From contig CAADRB010000031.1 of the NCBI GenBank assembly GCA_900708905.1, forward strand, positions 1,887,576-1,951,575: a stretch of DNA of 64,000 nucleotides, written 5' to 3'. The stretch's first letter is position 1. Each line of letters begins with the position of its first letter. This DNA is from Hymenolepis diminuta (taxonomy: Eukaryota; Platyhelminthes; Cestoda; Cyclophyllidea; Hymenolepididae). This document shows, one piece after another, positions 1 to 14,000 of this stretch. The notes under the pieces were generated by a model. That model saw only the letters and a list, made by a program, of their open reading frames with translations. It searched no databases and was not told the DNA's origin. The position numbers were made by a program, and so were the translations under genes.

Positions 1-324
1 AAAATGTCTTCCCTGATTGTCATGAGGATGACACTTCACTGTTCTGCATTTCATCTCTTGTACACAAAAATGCTATCAAGGCCTTATTTAAAAACGCCTC
101 TGAATGAAAATCCAACTCCTCAAATTTTCATTCGATGCAGTATCAGCATTGTCTTGATTGAAGCATAGTGTCTCAGGTCTTTTCGTGAGAAAATGGTTTA
201 GTTGCCGACGTTGTTTAGCAGTAGTCTCCATCTGCATAAATATTTAATCGGATCTGATTGGCTGTAGCACAATGAGTAGAAGGAAGGTGTGTTACACCTC
301 ACTTACTAACAAAGGGGAGATAGT

Positions 325-371
325 ATTATTATTATTACTGCATACACATAATATATATATATATATATATT
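325..371. repeat. (ATT)n and (AT)n microsatellites
   Basis: A short run of ATT units (about 325-336) is followed by an uninterrupted AT dinucleotide run (about 350-371). Simple sequence, seen directly; likely length-polymorphic. Confidence 0.9.
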
Positions 372-1372
372 TATATGTGTAGAACCTTATTCAACATGTC
401 GTGAATTATCCTGAGTAAAATAGCACAAATGATTGATGGACGACATTGCAAAATATTACATTCAAATTTGTTTACTTCACGTAAATGGATTTTGAGTATC
501 TTCGCATTAATCTGCCAAATAACTTAAATGAGCAACGTTATTCGTGGTGATTGTGAATGCTGAGATATGGGAAGGACGTAGAAAAAATGTTGCTTTCAGT
601 CATTTATTACTTTGCCAAGTTCATCTTAACAAATATGACACGGTTATAAATGATATCACCTATACAGTAAAGGGATCGCATTACACTCCCAATTTTATGA
701 TTACGTTGTTTGGTCATTACATTTTCGAAACGTTGTTAACAGCTAGCCAAAAGTCGAATGTCCTTGCCTCTTCATGTGGAGTTTTTGAAAGTGCCTGAAA
801 ATAAGAATTAAGGGATGGGTCGAGTTTCCTCAAAACGAGGATACATAGTCGTCGAGGGAAAGAAGAGGAGACAATCTTTGAAGTTGGAAAATGTGCCTTT
901 GTCTGCATGCAGTAGAGCTATTTTTAGTGTTGGTCAAGCTATCACTCTTCTTCTTTGCACATAATTATGAACGTCATGGCGGTCATTTAACAAATGCAAA
1001 ATCCGACATGTTTATTGTTGAAAGCGGACGGTGTCCTGAAAGAAGTTTGCTCATCTGCAATACAAGTGCATGCCTCATCGTAGAGCGAATTCGGTAAAGA
1101 CCAGGAGATTTGGTACAAGTAAGGTACAATTGTGTGATAAGGTGGAAGAGAAGTCTATCACGGGTCGAGAGCTCTTAACTGAAATACATTTCCTTCAATA
1201 TATTAATGCTCCGATGACTCAAATACAAGTGTTTATGGTATGTGGGGAGCGAGAATTGTCTCAGTTATAAGAATAAAGAGCTGGAAAGAATTTGTTCAAT
1301 AAGCACGCCTGTAGATTGTTAGAAGAGTACCGCCTCCGATCATTTGCGATCGAAAACGACTAGGGTGGAAGA

Positions 1373-1407
1373 GGCAAGGGACCTTAGCTCAACCCATTCC
1401 CCTTGCC
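1373..1407. repeat. 8-bp inverted repeat (hairpin)
   Basis: GGCAAGGG at 1373-1380 is matched by its exact reverse complement CCCTTGCC at 1400-1407 with a 19-base loop. It lies in a locally GC-rich patch. No function is inferred. Confidence 0.6.
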
Positions 1408-3035
1408 AAGGCTTGCCTACAAGTTGGAGATAAATCAATTTCTCATTGCACGTCAATGGAGAAGAGGGAAAAAGAAGCAATACAAATTAAATAAAGGAAG
1501 AGAAATTAATCATGAAGGATTGGTGAAAGTGTTGGCAACCATTTCAATGCACTTCTAATTACACCTATATGTCTTTCATTTCTAAATAGCGTTCGAAACA
1601 AAACGCCACTTAAACTTAATGAGTCTACCAGAAACAACGCTCAACTTAGGTTGCTCAGACCTCATGCAAATGAGAGAGATGGCAACAAACGGAGACTCAA
1701 CGACGATTGATTTGTATGGATCTTTCCAGTGCCGTCGTGTCTGTTAGAGCTTTTCTTCTTCTCCGAATAACAAGGGGTTGACTGAGCTTTGTAAGGAGAG
1801 GAATTGTTGTTTCGCATGTCCCATCTTAGTTCTTTGACTTTATTTCTCACAGTGACATTAGGCAATTGCATTTCGAGGCATTTTGATGACGTGCGTACAA
1901 ATCGCTTTTACTTCTACTACCCTGCTAGTATCTGGCTGGAAGTAAAGCACGCCTGAACTGTCTGATGCTTCATCAAAATAAATGTAATGTATGAAATTCT
2001 CGAGCATCAATTTGTCCGTGGAATGGTGAGAAGAATAGGAAGGAACTCGAGCAGTGGAGTATTAAGAAATGAGGCCAGCTGAATATAAGATTTCTCATGC
2101 GTGCTTACTTTAACTCTTGCTCATGCGCATTCCTCTTCTCATAACTCACATTAGGCCGCAGAAGGTTTCCCATGTTATAAAGCTTGCGCAATCTGATAAA
2201 TGGGAGATTATATTTGCCATTCTAAGGCAAATGATGGGAAATATATCCGTGAAATAATTTTGATGACTTTCTTCATTCTTATGGAACAGACGCGTGAACT
2301 CACATTTACGAGTTCTGCTAAGTGAGCCGCTTATATCATATGAGAAAGGGTCACATTTTGGCCTACAAAGTGAATTGAATTAGAACGGTCGACAATCGTG
2401 ATCCTGAAAAGTGGGTCACAAAGCACCACCATTGTAAATAAAATGTGAACGACAGACGTGGGACGATTTATGAAATGTGAATATTGGAGCCTGAAGCAGT
2501 GAATTTTTCATGAAGTGGATGCTCAATCAAACGAGTCCGGAAATCAAATAAAGTAACACCTGTTGAACACCTGTTGCCTTCCCGGAATGAACCGCTGCAA
2601 ATTTTGATTGTATTGCTGTGAGTTTTGAATGAGTGTACAATGGCTCTTAAAAATGCTCTCCCTTACTCAAAACGATACCCTAAATGCATTTATGAAAGTG
2701 CCTAATGTTTGGTCGAAAGTGTATAAATGCGATGCGAATGATAGGAATTGTGAGAGGCATTTTATTTTGCCACTGGACTGATGTAATAGAGTCACGCAAC
2801 TGGTCGCTTCCGTCTAATTTGTTTTTGCAGGACAGGGAGACACTCAGCCGAGTACTGCTAAACTAACTATTTTTCCTCCAATGATAAAATTATCCGTTTT
2901 CTTGTGCAAATCTTAGCCATGCATTAATGGCCAAAGTGGAGGGTATTGAAAATCAGGGATGGTGGTTTGAACACTGCCACATGTCAAAGAATATCCCTGG
3001 TGGTCATTGGACTGCACTGAAGAGATGTGGCTGCC

Positions 3036-3085
3036 ACCATGGTTTGAGTAATCTCTACACTCTGCGTGAATCACTCAACCATGGT
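3036..3085. repeat. Strong imperfect hairpin with CCATGG arms
   Basis: The left arm (3036-3053, starting ACCATGGTTTGAGT) and right arm (3068-3085, ending ACTCAACCATGGT) are near-complementary over about 17 positions, with one bulge and two mismatches, around a 14-base loop. It is the clearest hairpin noticed in the first 10 kb. Confidence 0.65.
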
Positions 3086-6000
3086 CTGTTTTCATGGAAA
3101 TGGATCCCATAATTGGAGCCTTGACAGTTGTGTTTGGGACCGGAATGTATAGTTAGAAGTGATACGTGGATGTAACAGATAAACCAGATTTTGATGCAGC
3201 AAAGCCATTTCAAAGCCTCTTCTCTTCATCACTAATCTTGCATAAATTGCTCTTAGCTTAGCATAAGATGATCTGGCGAGATCGAACATTATACGATAAT
3301 GATGGTGATGTATCATTGACACAAAATGTACAATTCATGGTAATTAAACTTAAATCAGACGAAATATCTTCGATCACACAACACCTTGGATTAGAATGGC
3401 AGGTTAGGCTAATTAAATGTTCTCCTATTTGCAATTTCTTAAACAAACTAGAAATCATGTTTTCTTCTATTTCTACTGCAGTAATAATATCTGAATTAAT
3501 TTTGTAACTGTTGAGAGAAACATTCAGAGTTTTGCTTCAATTGATGATGCAATTATTTTGGAAGCCTTTAAAAGTGTCCATTTTTCACTGGATGCCAAAT
3601 AAATGATTTCATCTTTTCTGGAAAAGGAAGCTTGAAAGCAGACTATCTTCCTTTCCTCGTGAGACATCCTCAAAAATTCGAAGTGGAAAATTATAGGACT
3701 CTTCCACTTTTGACAGTACTGTGTCAACCCTATTCGCCAATACATAATGTGGAAAGGAATGAAAGTTACATTTTAGGTGGAAAATCTGTCCCTTTCTGAC
3801 TGTGGGAGAACAAGTTTGTCGCTCCTCAAATTGCTCCCAGCTACTTCCCAAAAAAGTAGATTCGCAAGCTCTAAAATATTCGAAAGGTAGTTGCCAATAG
3901 GTGAATGTTCTAAATGCCATAGAATAAATTGAGCTTAGTAATGTCTTTGATTTAAAAGGCGTATTTGTTAGCATGAGGACTTGAGATTCTGCCAGTGGGA
4001 TGTGAATTATGGTGGTTGTTGAAATCTATTCCTAATTAACGTCATTTGTCATTACCATATATTAGGCTATGTAAAGTATTGTCCTTAAATTTGTGTCACA
4101 TGATACCGACTGCGTCTTATTTAACGGAGTATGTTGAGAATGGTCAAAATAGACGCCTAACAACAATTTACAGATCCGCTCTTATTCTTGCATAATTATT
4201 TAAGTGGAAATGATGTCTATTTTGGATCACTTTTCACCAAGTATCGGGGTTCCAATTCTTTTCCACCTTATGGAAAGCGCCTTTAAATGTCAGAAAATGC
4301 AATTTCAAAATGTCATGTCATTCCCTCTTAAGAATGCAAGCAATTACTATAATAATTTGATGAAAGTGAACAAATGTTTCTTATCCGAAATCCTTTGTCT
4401 TTGTACCAACAGTCTGTGTCTTGGAGAGCAGATCAATTTTGATATTAAAGGACAATTATATGCCCTGTATATTTTATTTGTTCAGCATACTTAATTACCT
4501 ACTTTGTCCAGCAATGCGAATGTGATGTATTGTGGGCTTAAGATATCAACGCGGATAATAGGTGCATTATTTATGTGGTTGTGGACGGGTACACAAGACT
4601 CTCGCATCCAGTCATTTGAGTCTTATTAGTTATCGGAGAGAAGAAGCAAAATTCGCCAAAATTTCTTGCTGCAACTACTCCAACCTCTGAAGTGAACTTA
4701 AAATCTCTCGGAACGTTATTTATCACCCCACATTGTGGCGAAGTAGGTAAAGAAGAAATAAACGAGCTAATCGATATTTCATGGTGAACAACAACATATA
4801 AAATTTGAAATGCCGTCTAGAGGTCGCATTGCACAGCGGACACTACTTATATCAAATGTCGACGGATCGTATTTATTCACGTATAGAACTAATGAAAAAA
4901 TGTCATTCGCGTTTTCCATTCAAACATAAAGTAGGTCGTCAGTCGGTTTTGTGAGATACTTCAGGTAGAATAGCAACCCAAAGCGTCGGTTCTTATCTGA
5001 GTTTCGGGCCCCAATTTTTTCCCAATTGATATCGGGCTTTCTGTTTCACTTTGACTGTGCTTTCCGTCTGCCGACTAGACTTATAATGATTACATGCTAA
5101 TTCATTATGTATATGACTAAATGCTCAAACGCAAATCACTTTATTTTATCATAATTGGGGACTCGGTAAGATTTCATTGGATTTTAAATTGGAAGGTGCA
5201 TGAATGTCAGCATATTATTGGGACAGTTGGTTTTGAACCGCAAGCCGGGTACGTTGATGGGGAGTTTAAATGGAGTTAGATACTTTTACAACTGATTCCT
5301 AAATTTGAGTTTTGCAATGACTAACTTGTGCGAATTTGCATGCTTCAGGTTCCATGCTTCAACATTTTACTATTTGTCCTCGGTGTTGTGATGAATGAAT
5401 TTCGACCAATGGCTCCAATTGGACATTTCTTCTCAACACTTTTATTTTCTATTACACTTCTGTATTAGTAAAAATTTTTACCTCATTCAAACAAATGGCG
5501 AGTTTTCACGGATATTAATTGTTAACTAGTGCGAATTTTGCCAGTGAGTTGCTTATTTCAAATCGCAACAGAGTAGCAGATGCTGAGTGCTAGGATACCT
5601 ACATGGATTCTGCTAACGCAACCGCATGGATTTATTCACATATATTGTTTTCTAAGTTTTTAACTTACCCTTACAGACTGCCGCAATATGTATCCTTCAA
5701 AAATGACACAAAGCTGTTTCCCAATATCTCTGTATCGAAATGATCAACGTGATGAAAATGAAACCTTTAAGACTTTACTTTCAACACGGAAGACTGTGTT
5801 TCAGTTTGAACTTAATGTTCCGACATGCATTTTTATTGAACGATTTTTAGGGTTAGAATGTACAGCAAATATGGGAGTCTGTGTAAATGAAGCAAACTAA
5901 TGAAACCAAATTAGTTTGCACAGTTAGTAAAATTAGTCATTTTCATTATTCGCATTTTAAGTGCTTACCTCAGGCATTTGCTATTCTATGAAGTGACGTG

Positions 6001-9000
6001 GTATAGGACTGGATTTTAAATGAATATTTTAAGATGTCAAGACGAACACCCAATGTCGTTCTTAAGAGTCAACATGAAGTACGATTATCGCATAGTTGTA
6101 GTCAACACTTGTTCCTCACACAGCGGATTGTTTTGACCACTCCTAGAGATGAAGTTGCTGAAACGATTGGTCAGGACCCCAATTGAACGCGACATTCACG
6201 AAACAAATCATCAAAATGTACACTTCCTCGTAAAAAGTAATGCGTGATTTCAATGAACCTAATATTTAAAGTGCAACATGCAATAATATGAGCTTGTATT
6301 TACCCGTTCGCAAGGACTTTGGAAGCGTTCATAATGTTGGTTACTTTGTGAAGCCAGTCAAGGAGTTGGGCTAAGTGTGGCGGCGAAAAAGCTGTATTAA
6401 GTGATTTAATTCTCCAAGTAACAATTATATATCGGCGAGGGAAATAAATGCAGGATTCTTTGTAGTTGAAGGGGCAATATTTAAACACTTTAACCAGCAT
6501 TTGGTCATTTAATCAGAGAAGAGCAGATTTATGAGGCCAATGTGCCCTCTAAGTTTTGCCAGTTCATCTTTGTACGTGAGGTAGATTCATTCATTTCAGT
6601 ACTTTTTAACTGAACCTCGTTCATAATTAGCTATGTCGACAATTCCATCTGCTTTTGTTCATGTACGTGCCGTCTGGTTGTTCAAACGAATTCGCATTAT
6701 CAAATTGTACAATCCACTTCACTTTCAAATTAGATTTTGCAGGGCAAGTTTGATGAGTCGTGAGACCTTCATCACCAACTACGTACGAGGACATGAATAA
6801 ATTCGTCATTCATTCATAGCATTTAAAGTTCGCAGCATGTATTAGATTCTTGACTGAATTAATTAGATTTGTTTAGAACTCATTTTGATTGAAAGGACAA
6901 CTAGGTTGTATGAAGGCAGGGGATGAGTATGGTATTTCCGGAAACAATGCAAATTCAATGAAACTGATTTCATTCAGGAAAAGGAAGAGAAAAGAACGAA
7001 CCCCTCGGATACATGAGGGTAACTTCAACGTTTTGTCATGCAGCTCTATATCCGCCTGTTGAACTAGTAAGGAATGTTAGCTTTGGACTGGATATTTATA
7101 GATCAACAAATTTGCTTGTCAAACATAATTGGAAAACATTTGGCCGTGATGAATAAGAAGTTATTGATGAAGCATTTATCATTGCAAATTGCTCAACACA
7201 TATGTTATTTTGAATAAATATATCCAGGTACTTGTGTTCTAGTTAATGAGTTTCCATAGTTGGTCTCTTAATTTCCCGAGCGTTTGTGACTTGACGAGAG
7301 GAAAATTTCTCGCACTCAAAATTGGGACAGGAAGAGCAACTTTTGTAATTTAAAAATGGTGGAGATGGTTCACCGAGATGGTTTTAGTCAAACTTCCTCA
7401 TTGTATTTAAATGATGTCAGGTGAAAATATGTTTATTTCGAAAATAACTTTGCTCACATTTATATTTGTACACTTTAATTGCGTAAATTGGAGAAACGCT
7501 TCAAGAAAATACTTTTTGTAATATATTTCGTCATCACAACTAAATTCATTCTTATTAAATTATAAATAAATTTCCTAGTAAGGGGATTGTGGAAATTGCT
7601 TCATATGTATAAACACCACTTCATCATTCTCCCACATACTTTGTCTTGTTGCATTTAGCCAGCATTAGAGAATCACAATTTCAGTTACCTGAGGACGATA
7701 GCAAGTTTCATACTTTCCAAAATGTAAAACCAATTAAATATTATATGTAATTTTCTTTGTTAGACTGTAGACACAGCACAGGCCATAGTTTAATAGTTTA
7801 TGCAAGAGCTCCCAATGTCCCAACACCGCATCTATGACCTCACATTCTTCAATGAAAAATTTGACTGAAATCAGTTAAGTTTAGGTGAATGAATGAAGGG
7901 AATGTAATGAAGGGAAGGTATGGAGACAAATAGCGTCAGTTCAGTTGTTTAATTCTATTTGACAATCGATTCTGCAAACATTCACTCAATGATTAGTTTA
8001 CTGCTTCACATTCGCTGATACCGCTATACAATATCTGAAGTTGAAGTTGTTCGCTGCTTTAACACTGATTTACCCAGATTGAGCGGTCTACATTTCAGTA
8101 ATATTGGAGTTAAGAAGAACTGAAAATTAATTTTTCGCCGGAAATGCAAAAATATTTGAAGCAAAAAGTATTGTCAAATACGAATGAGTTATTTACTAGG
8201 CAGTAGATTCTTACGTGTGCTCCAATAAGCCTAATTTGGTATGTTAAAGGCAGGACTTATCTTCTGAAATTTTACAGAATAAATTGTAATTCATTTGACA
8301 ACTAAGGTCAAAAGTACCTTCTCATCAGTGATTTGCATTTGACTTCTTATAAACTGAAAAAGGACAATGATCGAGGTAAGAGCATCATTCTAGTGAAGAC
8401 TACTTTTATCTCAATAATATGGCATCCCATTACTCCACTTTCGCTTGTGAAGCTGTTGAAATGGCACAATTTTACACTTTAGCATTTATTTTGTCATGTG
8501 GACCCAGAGTTTTGATAAAAACTCAAAATCTCTGTTTTCCATAATACCTCAAACACATAATGGAAGAGTGTGATTGGTTAATGAGGCAGTAGAAGCAATT
8601 TGAAAGGGAAAAGATAAACAAGTGAATTCGCTTATTCATCTCTGACTCATGTTAGAGCAGTCAAAAATGACTTGATGCAAATCATTGCCAAAACATCACA
8701 AGAAGTTATTCTCACACATTTGACTCAATGGTTGTTAAGGCGCACCTAACATAGCTCAATTCTATTTATTATTCATTTAATATTGTTCAAAACATTCACG
8801 CATCATATCTATTTCATTGGATTTGATGAATTCCTCCTTTTGGAGAAAAATGTGTTCGATGTACTCGGAAATTCCACTGCATAGTATGGGTTAACATATA
8901 TTTATATTTACAGGAAAACATGGACAGGCAGCAGGAAACGTCAATTAAAATGTCAGCATAGTAAGAAATCTTCAAGTCTATTTTGAGTTGTCAATTAAGG

Positions 9001-11000
9001 TTCATCTTCGAAAATAAAATTCTGCCTTAAAAGCTGCGCCAATTTTGCATCTGATGCCTGAAGTTGTGAAGCGATTTCTTACACATTAATATTGGAAATG
9101 AGATAATTTCATGTGGGACAGCAATTGAAAGCCCATTAAACTGAATTTGCTCTGTGAAAAGAATATAAAAGGTAAGTTCTTTAAAGTTAGAAATTCTTTT
9201 CCGCCTCTCATTCATAAGCCGTTTTTATTCACCAGATTATATCTTCGCGGACAAATGACTCAGTTGGTTGGACTAAATGCAATATCTGTTTGAAAGGTGC
9301 TGTTGTACAGATCAAGAGAAGAGTGCATTGGACAGTTGGGTATACATTGGGCTGAGTTCAGTCTTTTCAGCAATATCTTCTTATAGTACCAACTAGTCAG
9401 CAATTTGATATTTTTGTGAATAGCCTACTGCATTTTTAAGTTCAGTTGCCAACGTTGATGTCAGAAGTATTATTTCCGCCATTTTGAATCGTTCTTTATC
9501 ATCACTCAGGATTCATTATTGTTAACTTTTAGACCTTAATAAGAAAAGTAGGGTGAAAATATATAAGTTATTTTAACATTTTATCAATCTCATTGAGTGT
9601 TTGCTCATTCACAGAGCGCTTTTGTGAGAATGACCTGCTCCCCTCCGTACGACGGAAGGGAATTTTTTTGAATTTGTATTATCGTTTGAGTATTTTTGAA
9701 CAAGATTCGTACTTGCAAGACAGAATAATTTTGGAATGTGAGCGAGCGATTTCTTAACTGAAATAGATAAGTACAATGGCATTAAGGTTTGAATTTGGTC
9801 AAAATATAATGAGCTGTGCCAAGTCAGAATCAAGTAAATCAATACATTTGTACTATATATTTGGCCAGTAGAAGTAAAGCAAATTGGCAAGTGTAAACAA
9901 ACCAATTGCTTTGAACTCTACTTTTGCGAATGGTGCCGCTTTTCAATGTTTCGCCCTGTGGATCACAGTTAACAGCGGTGAACAAATTTTGAAAAGAAGA
10001 TTTTAACAACGCAGTTAATGGTAACATATGCCCATGTTTAGCATACATCGCAACTCTTTTCTCATCATTTTTTGAACCAAAGTCTCAAGAGATTGCTCTT
10101 GAAATGTCGAGTTTTGAAGGTCAAAGAGGATCTAATAGCAACTGGATCTGTCCAGAAATATTAAATTCAATACCACAATCCTCCCCATGCATCTTCTTGT
10201 GCGCTTGGGGAATTCGAGATGACAATTGCATTCACGTATGGTATTTGCGTAGATAAATGCCCTAAGTTTGATCATAGAGAATCAAATTACAACTTTGATA
10301 GTAAATAAAAGCGGAATCCTCTGGAACTTTCGAGGTCGAAACTGAAGAAATTTCTGTTTTTGTAAAATGTGGTTACGAACTTTAATCGGGAATAAGCGTC
10401 ACTTAAACACGATTCCTTGACACTAATTTAACAAAATTCAATTTCGAGGAAATAACAGATGCATTTCTGCTTTTAATTTTTGGCGTGATTTGTCTACTTA
10501 AAGAGCCACAACAAATTTTGGGAACATTGTGTGTGTACTTCGTTTCAAAAGAGATTTTTTGGTTTAATTAAATTGTGCAGATCGTTTGTGTCGTGAGACT
10601 TCCGCAAATACAGCTTCTTGATTGTAAATGCGGCCTTGCCGAAAGTTTAAAGCAGTTGGAGAAAAACTTTTGTCCTAAAATTTCTAACTTTTCCGATTCA
10701 ACTTCTTATTGCAGTGCAATTGTTTTTCTTTATAGCACTCATAAATACAAAATAACAAGCGGATTATTCTGAGGAAAGATAAGAGTACGAGAATATATAT
10801 TGACCATAACTTGGAATCGGAAACACATAAACAAATAAAATTTTGCCCACAATTCCGATGTTTGCATATACGCTGAAATTTGATAGGTAAATGATCATGA
10901 AATTGGCGTTTCTTTGTTGTGCTTATAAAGGAGAAGTGTATTATGAAGCAATGCTTACAGGAACCTCAATATATCGGAACCTCTTGAAAGGCGGTTATGG

Positions 11001-14000
11001 GAGAACAGTATTTTGCTAAGGTCTTGATAATTATCTTTCATATGCGACTTACTTCAATGCTCTTAGGAACAAAGGTGGCTCTCAGAGAATACTTATGTGG
11101 AGTAAAATAATTGATAACATTATATCATTATTTTTGTGTTTGGCAATATGTGCATCTTTGTTTTAACCCCAAAGTATTCTTATTAATACTTACAAGTAAT
11201 CAGAGCCTGAAATGAAATGAACCCATTTACAGATCAACGAGCATGAAATAAGACCTACTTCATTGCAGATTTTTCATAGAAGTTTCTTTGAAGTCTCAAT
11301 TGCAGAAAAGACCAGCACATTGAGGTCGCCCGTAACTCAAGTGTAAAGAATAAGTCAATAAATAAACAACTTGCAGATGTATCGAAATGTGTGGACTTGT
11401 CTCTTGCTAACATAATGCTGCAATTACTTCATTTAATGAATGTTTATTTATTATACTACCTAATATGTATGCACATAAAATTTGTAACAAAATTTACCGC
11501 ATTATTTTTAGACGAAGATGGTTGCAGTAGAGACAAATTAATAAGTTGATATTACTTACGAGCAAAATAAATAGCGCTTTTCAATTAAAACTCGCTTGGG
11601 TAATTTTATTACTTTTAATTCTCGAAAACAAAATTTCATTTAATATTAATTACTCTGACCTATCAGGCTAAATAATTAATTTTTAATGTAAACATATGTA
11701 TAATTGTTAATTTGTTCAATAGTTAGTTTAAGTGGATTATATGTATTTGTAAATAAATACCATAAAATTTCATATTTTAACCAGAAAGAAGTTAAATGAA
11801 GCTGGATTTCAAGCTGTAATACATTAATTACCCATATTTGGCACTTAGACTATTTGCATTTAACTAAATGCGTTTTAAAAATGCTTACTTTATTTTTTCT
11901 GTTTGATGCGCATTTTGCGAATAATTTAACTTTAATATAATATTTTTTATTTTGATACATGCTGGATGCTTTGACATATACATCAAACATTCCTTCACAG
12001 CTTTAATAATGAAATTTAAGATAATTATTGAATGGATATAACGGACGCTCTTCGTGATATTTAATAACTTCATAGCATTTCGCACCTTCTAACATTTAGA
12101 GATATTTTAAATATTTGTAGCTTTTGATGGCTAAAAACAGTATTTCAGCTTATTTAAATTTCTTGCTTCCATTTAATTATACCGTATAATTTATGTCCAA
12201 ATAGTTATCAACACGTTTAAACACGTTAAACACCTAAATCTTTTCCGAAAATATATTAACTTTATTAATATACTAAATATATTATATTCTTAGAAGTCTG
12301 AAAGTTTCCAGAATCTTTAAAAAGTTGAGAAAAACTCAAGCAATTCTAGAAAAGTGTTAAATTTGAGAATGAAGGTGCCGAGTTGATGCAGACAGATTGC
12401 ATTTATGTGTGCTATTTTTATAAAAATAAATCAATCAAAGTTTTTAAAAACTATCACAGTTAAAACGGGTCTGAAAAGTTGCAATTTGTTTTTTCCAACT
12501 GAAGATGAAGCTCATATCTTTCCATGGTTTGGGTGTGAATAAAAGTAGAATACAGTAAAAAAGTGCCTTAATGATGCATAATAAATTAAATGTAAGTTAT
12601 TTGCAAACTTATGCATTTCACGGTTTGATAAGAGGTATTTGAGTGATTTCGTCAGTATCCTACGTATTTTTGAGTGGTAGGTGATAACTGCTTAACATTC
12701 TCAAAATCAATGGGAATTAAAATGTTTTTAATAAGAAAACAAAACCAAACTGAACGTAACTATTTAACTATTACACCGTTTATTTTTTCACCTGAGATCT
12801 AATATGTGCTTTGAAGGTTATTTGAAGGGTAAATTTAGTCCCCAAAAAACAGATTTAACGATCGAGATTGAAGAGCACTGACATGTAGTGAAAATGTCTC
12901 CCTGACTTATTACTCAAGGGGGAACACTGAATGCTAAAAACTAAATAACTGGAATACATTTTCCACATTTGCAAATAACCACTATATTTGTCTTAATTTT
13001 TTCTAAAATTAGGAAAAAATATGCATAAATATGTACAGTCAGCTAAAAAAATATATAGGTCAAAATTTAAGACTTGAAACTAATGAAGTCACTATCTTGA
13101 TCGAAATGTTTTGTTAAATTAAAATTATACTGAATCGGAGTGAATAAAGAAAAATAATTTTTATTTTATATTTTTACTTTTAATCTCCTTACACGCCTAT
13201 ATAGGTTTTCTGAAAATGGGTTATTGGTTATTGGTGGGTAATTATCCATTGGAGTCGGTTGTCAGGCAAATATTAACAGACTCGAAAAAGTTAATTTAAT
13301 AACTCAAATAAGCATAATGTTGTCATTGCCAAAAAATGATTAGATTAATTTTAATCAAATAGTCTGTATTTGCCAAATGCATCTAAAGGTGATTAACAAA
13401 GAAATATAACTTTTCTCTTGTAATATAATGTCCAATCTCTGAATTCACACCACCTATTTAATTAATTTTGAATTACTAATAAGAAGGATAAAATTTAATA
13501 ATTTGAATAATATGCATATTTTTTCTTATATGTGAATTTTTGCCTATTGGCATATTATGACTTTTGATAAGATCAAAAAATAAGTTTACAATTATCACGG
13601 CAAAAGTTCTTGTATCAACGATGATATTTTCTATGTTCATTTGGTGTTAATAAATCTTTTTTTATGTATAATATTAAATTATATAATCCAAAATTTATAT
13701 ATAAATACATGCTAACCCTCGTTCGATCATATTCCATAGATTAAAATTTTTGATATTAAAAGCAAAATAGCGTCTTTATTGTCAACGCTCTGATTGAAAA
13801 CTCTTCCGTAAGATCAGTAAGTTGAAATAATTTTAATTGATTCTAATGCTCTAAATCCCAGCTTACCCCCGCTAAAAATGAAATGCGCAATTTCAAAGGC
13901 TAGCTGTCTTTTGACGTTAAAAAAATTGAAGTCGAATTGTGAGATATATGACTATGCAAATGCGAAGGAACTTGTAAATTAGAGCGTCTGCTCTCTCATT

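Larger units (their letters stand above)
1..11000. other. Non-coding region, no gene recognised
   Basis: Only short frames (at most 121 codons) occur on either strand and none resembles a known protein. The text is somewhat less AT-rich and less homopolymeric by eye than the 11-53 kb stretch. It holds microsatellites at 325-371 and hairpins at 1373-1407 and 3036-3085. It could be intergenic DNA or a long intron of a gene lying to the left; no splice-bounded exon with recognisable coding content was found. Confidence 0.5.

Noticed and set aside
3609..3974. A 121-codon minus-strand open frame
   Set aside because: No domain or family resemblance and no flanking exons; one such frame is expected by chance in 53 kb.
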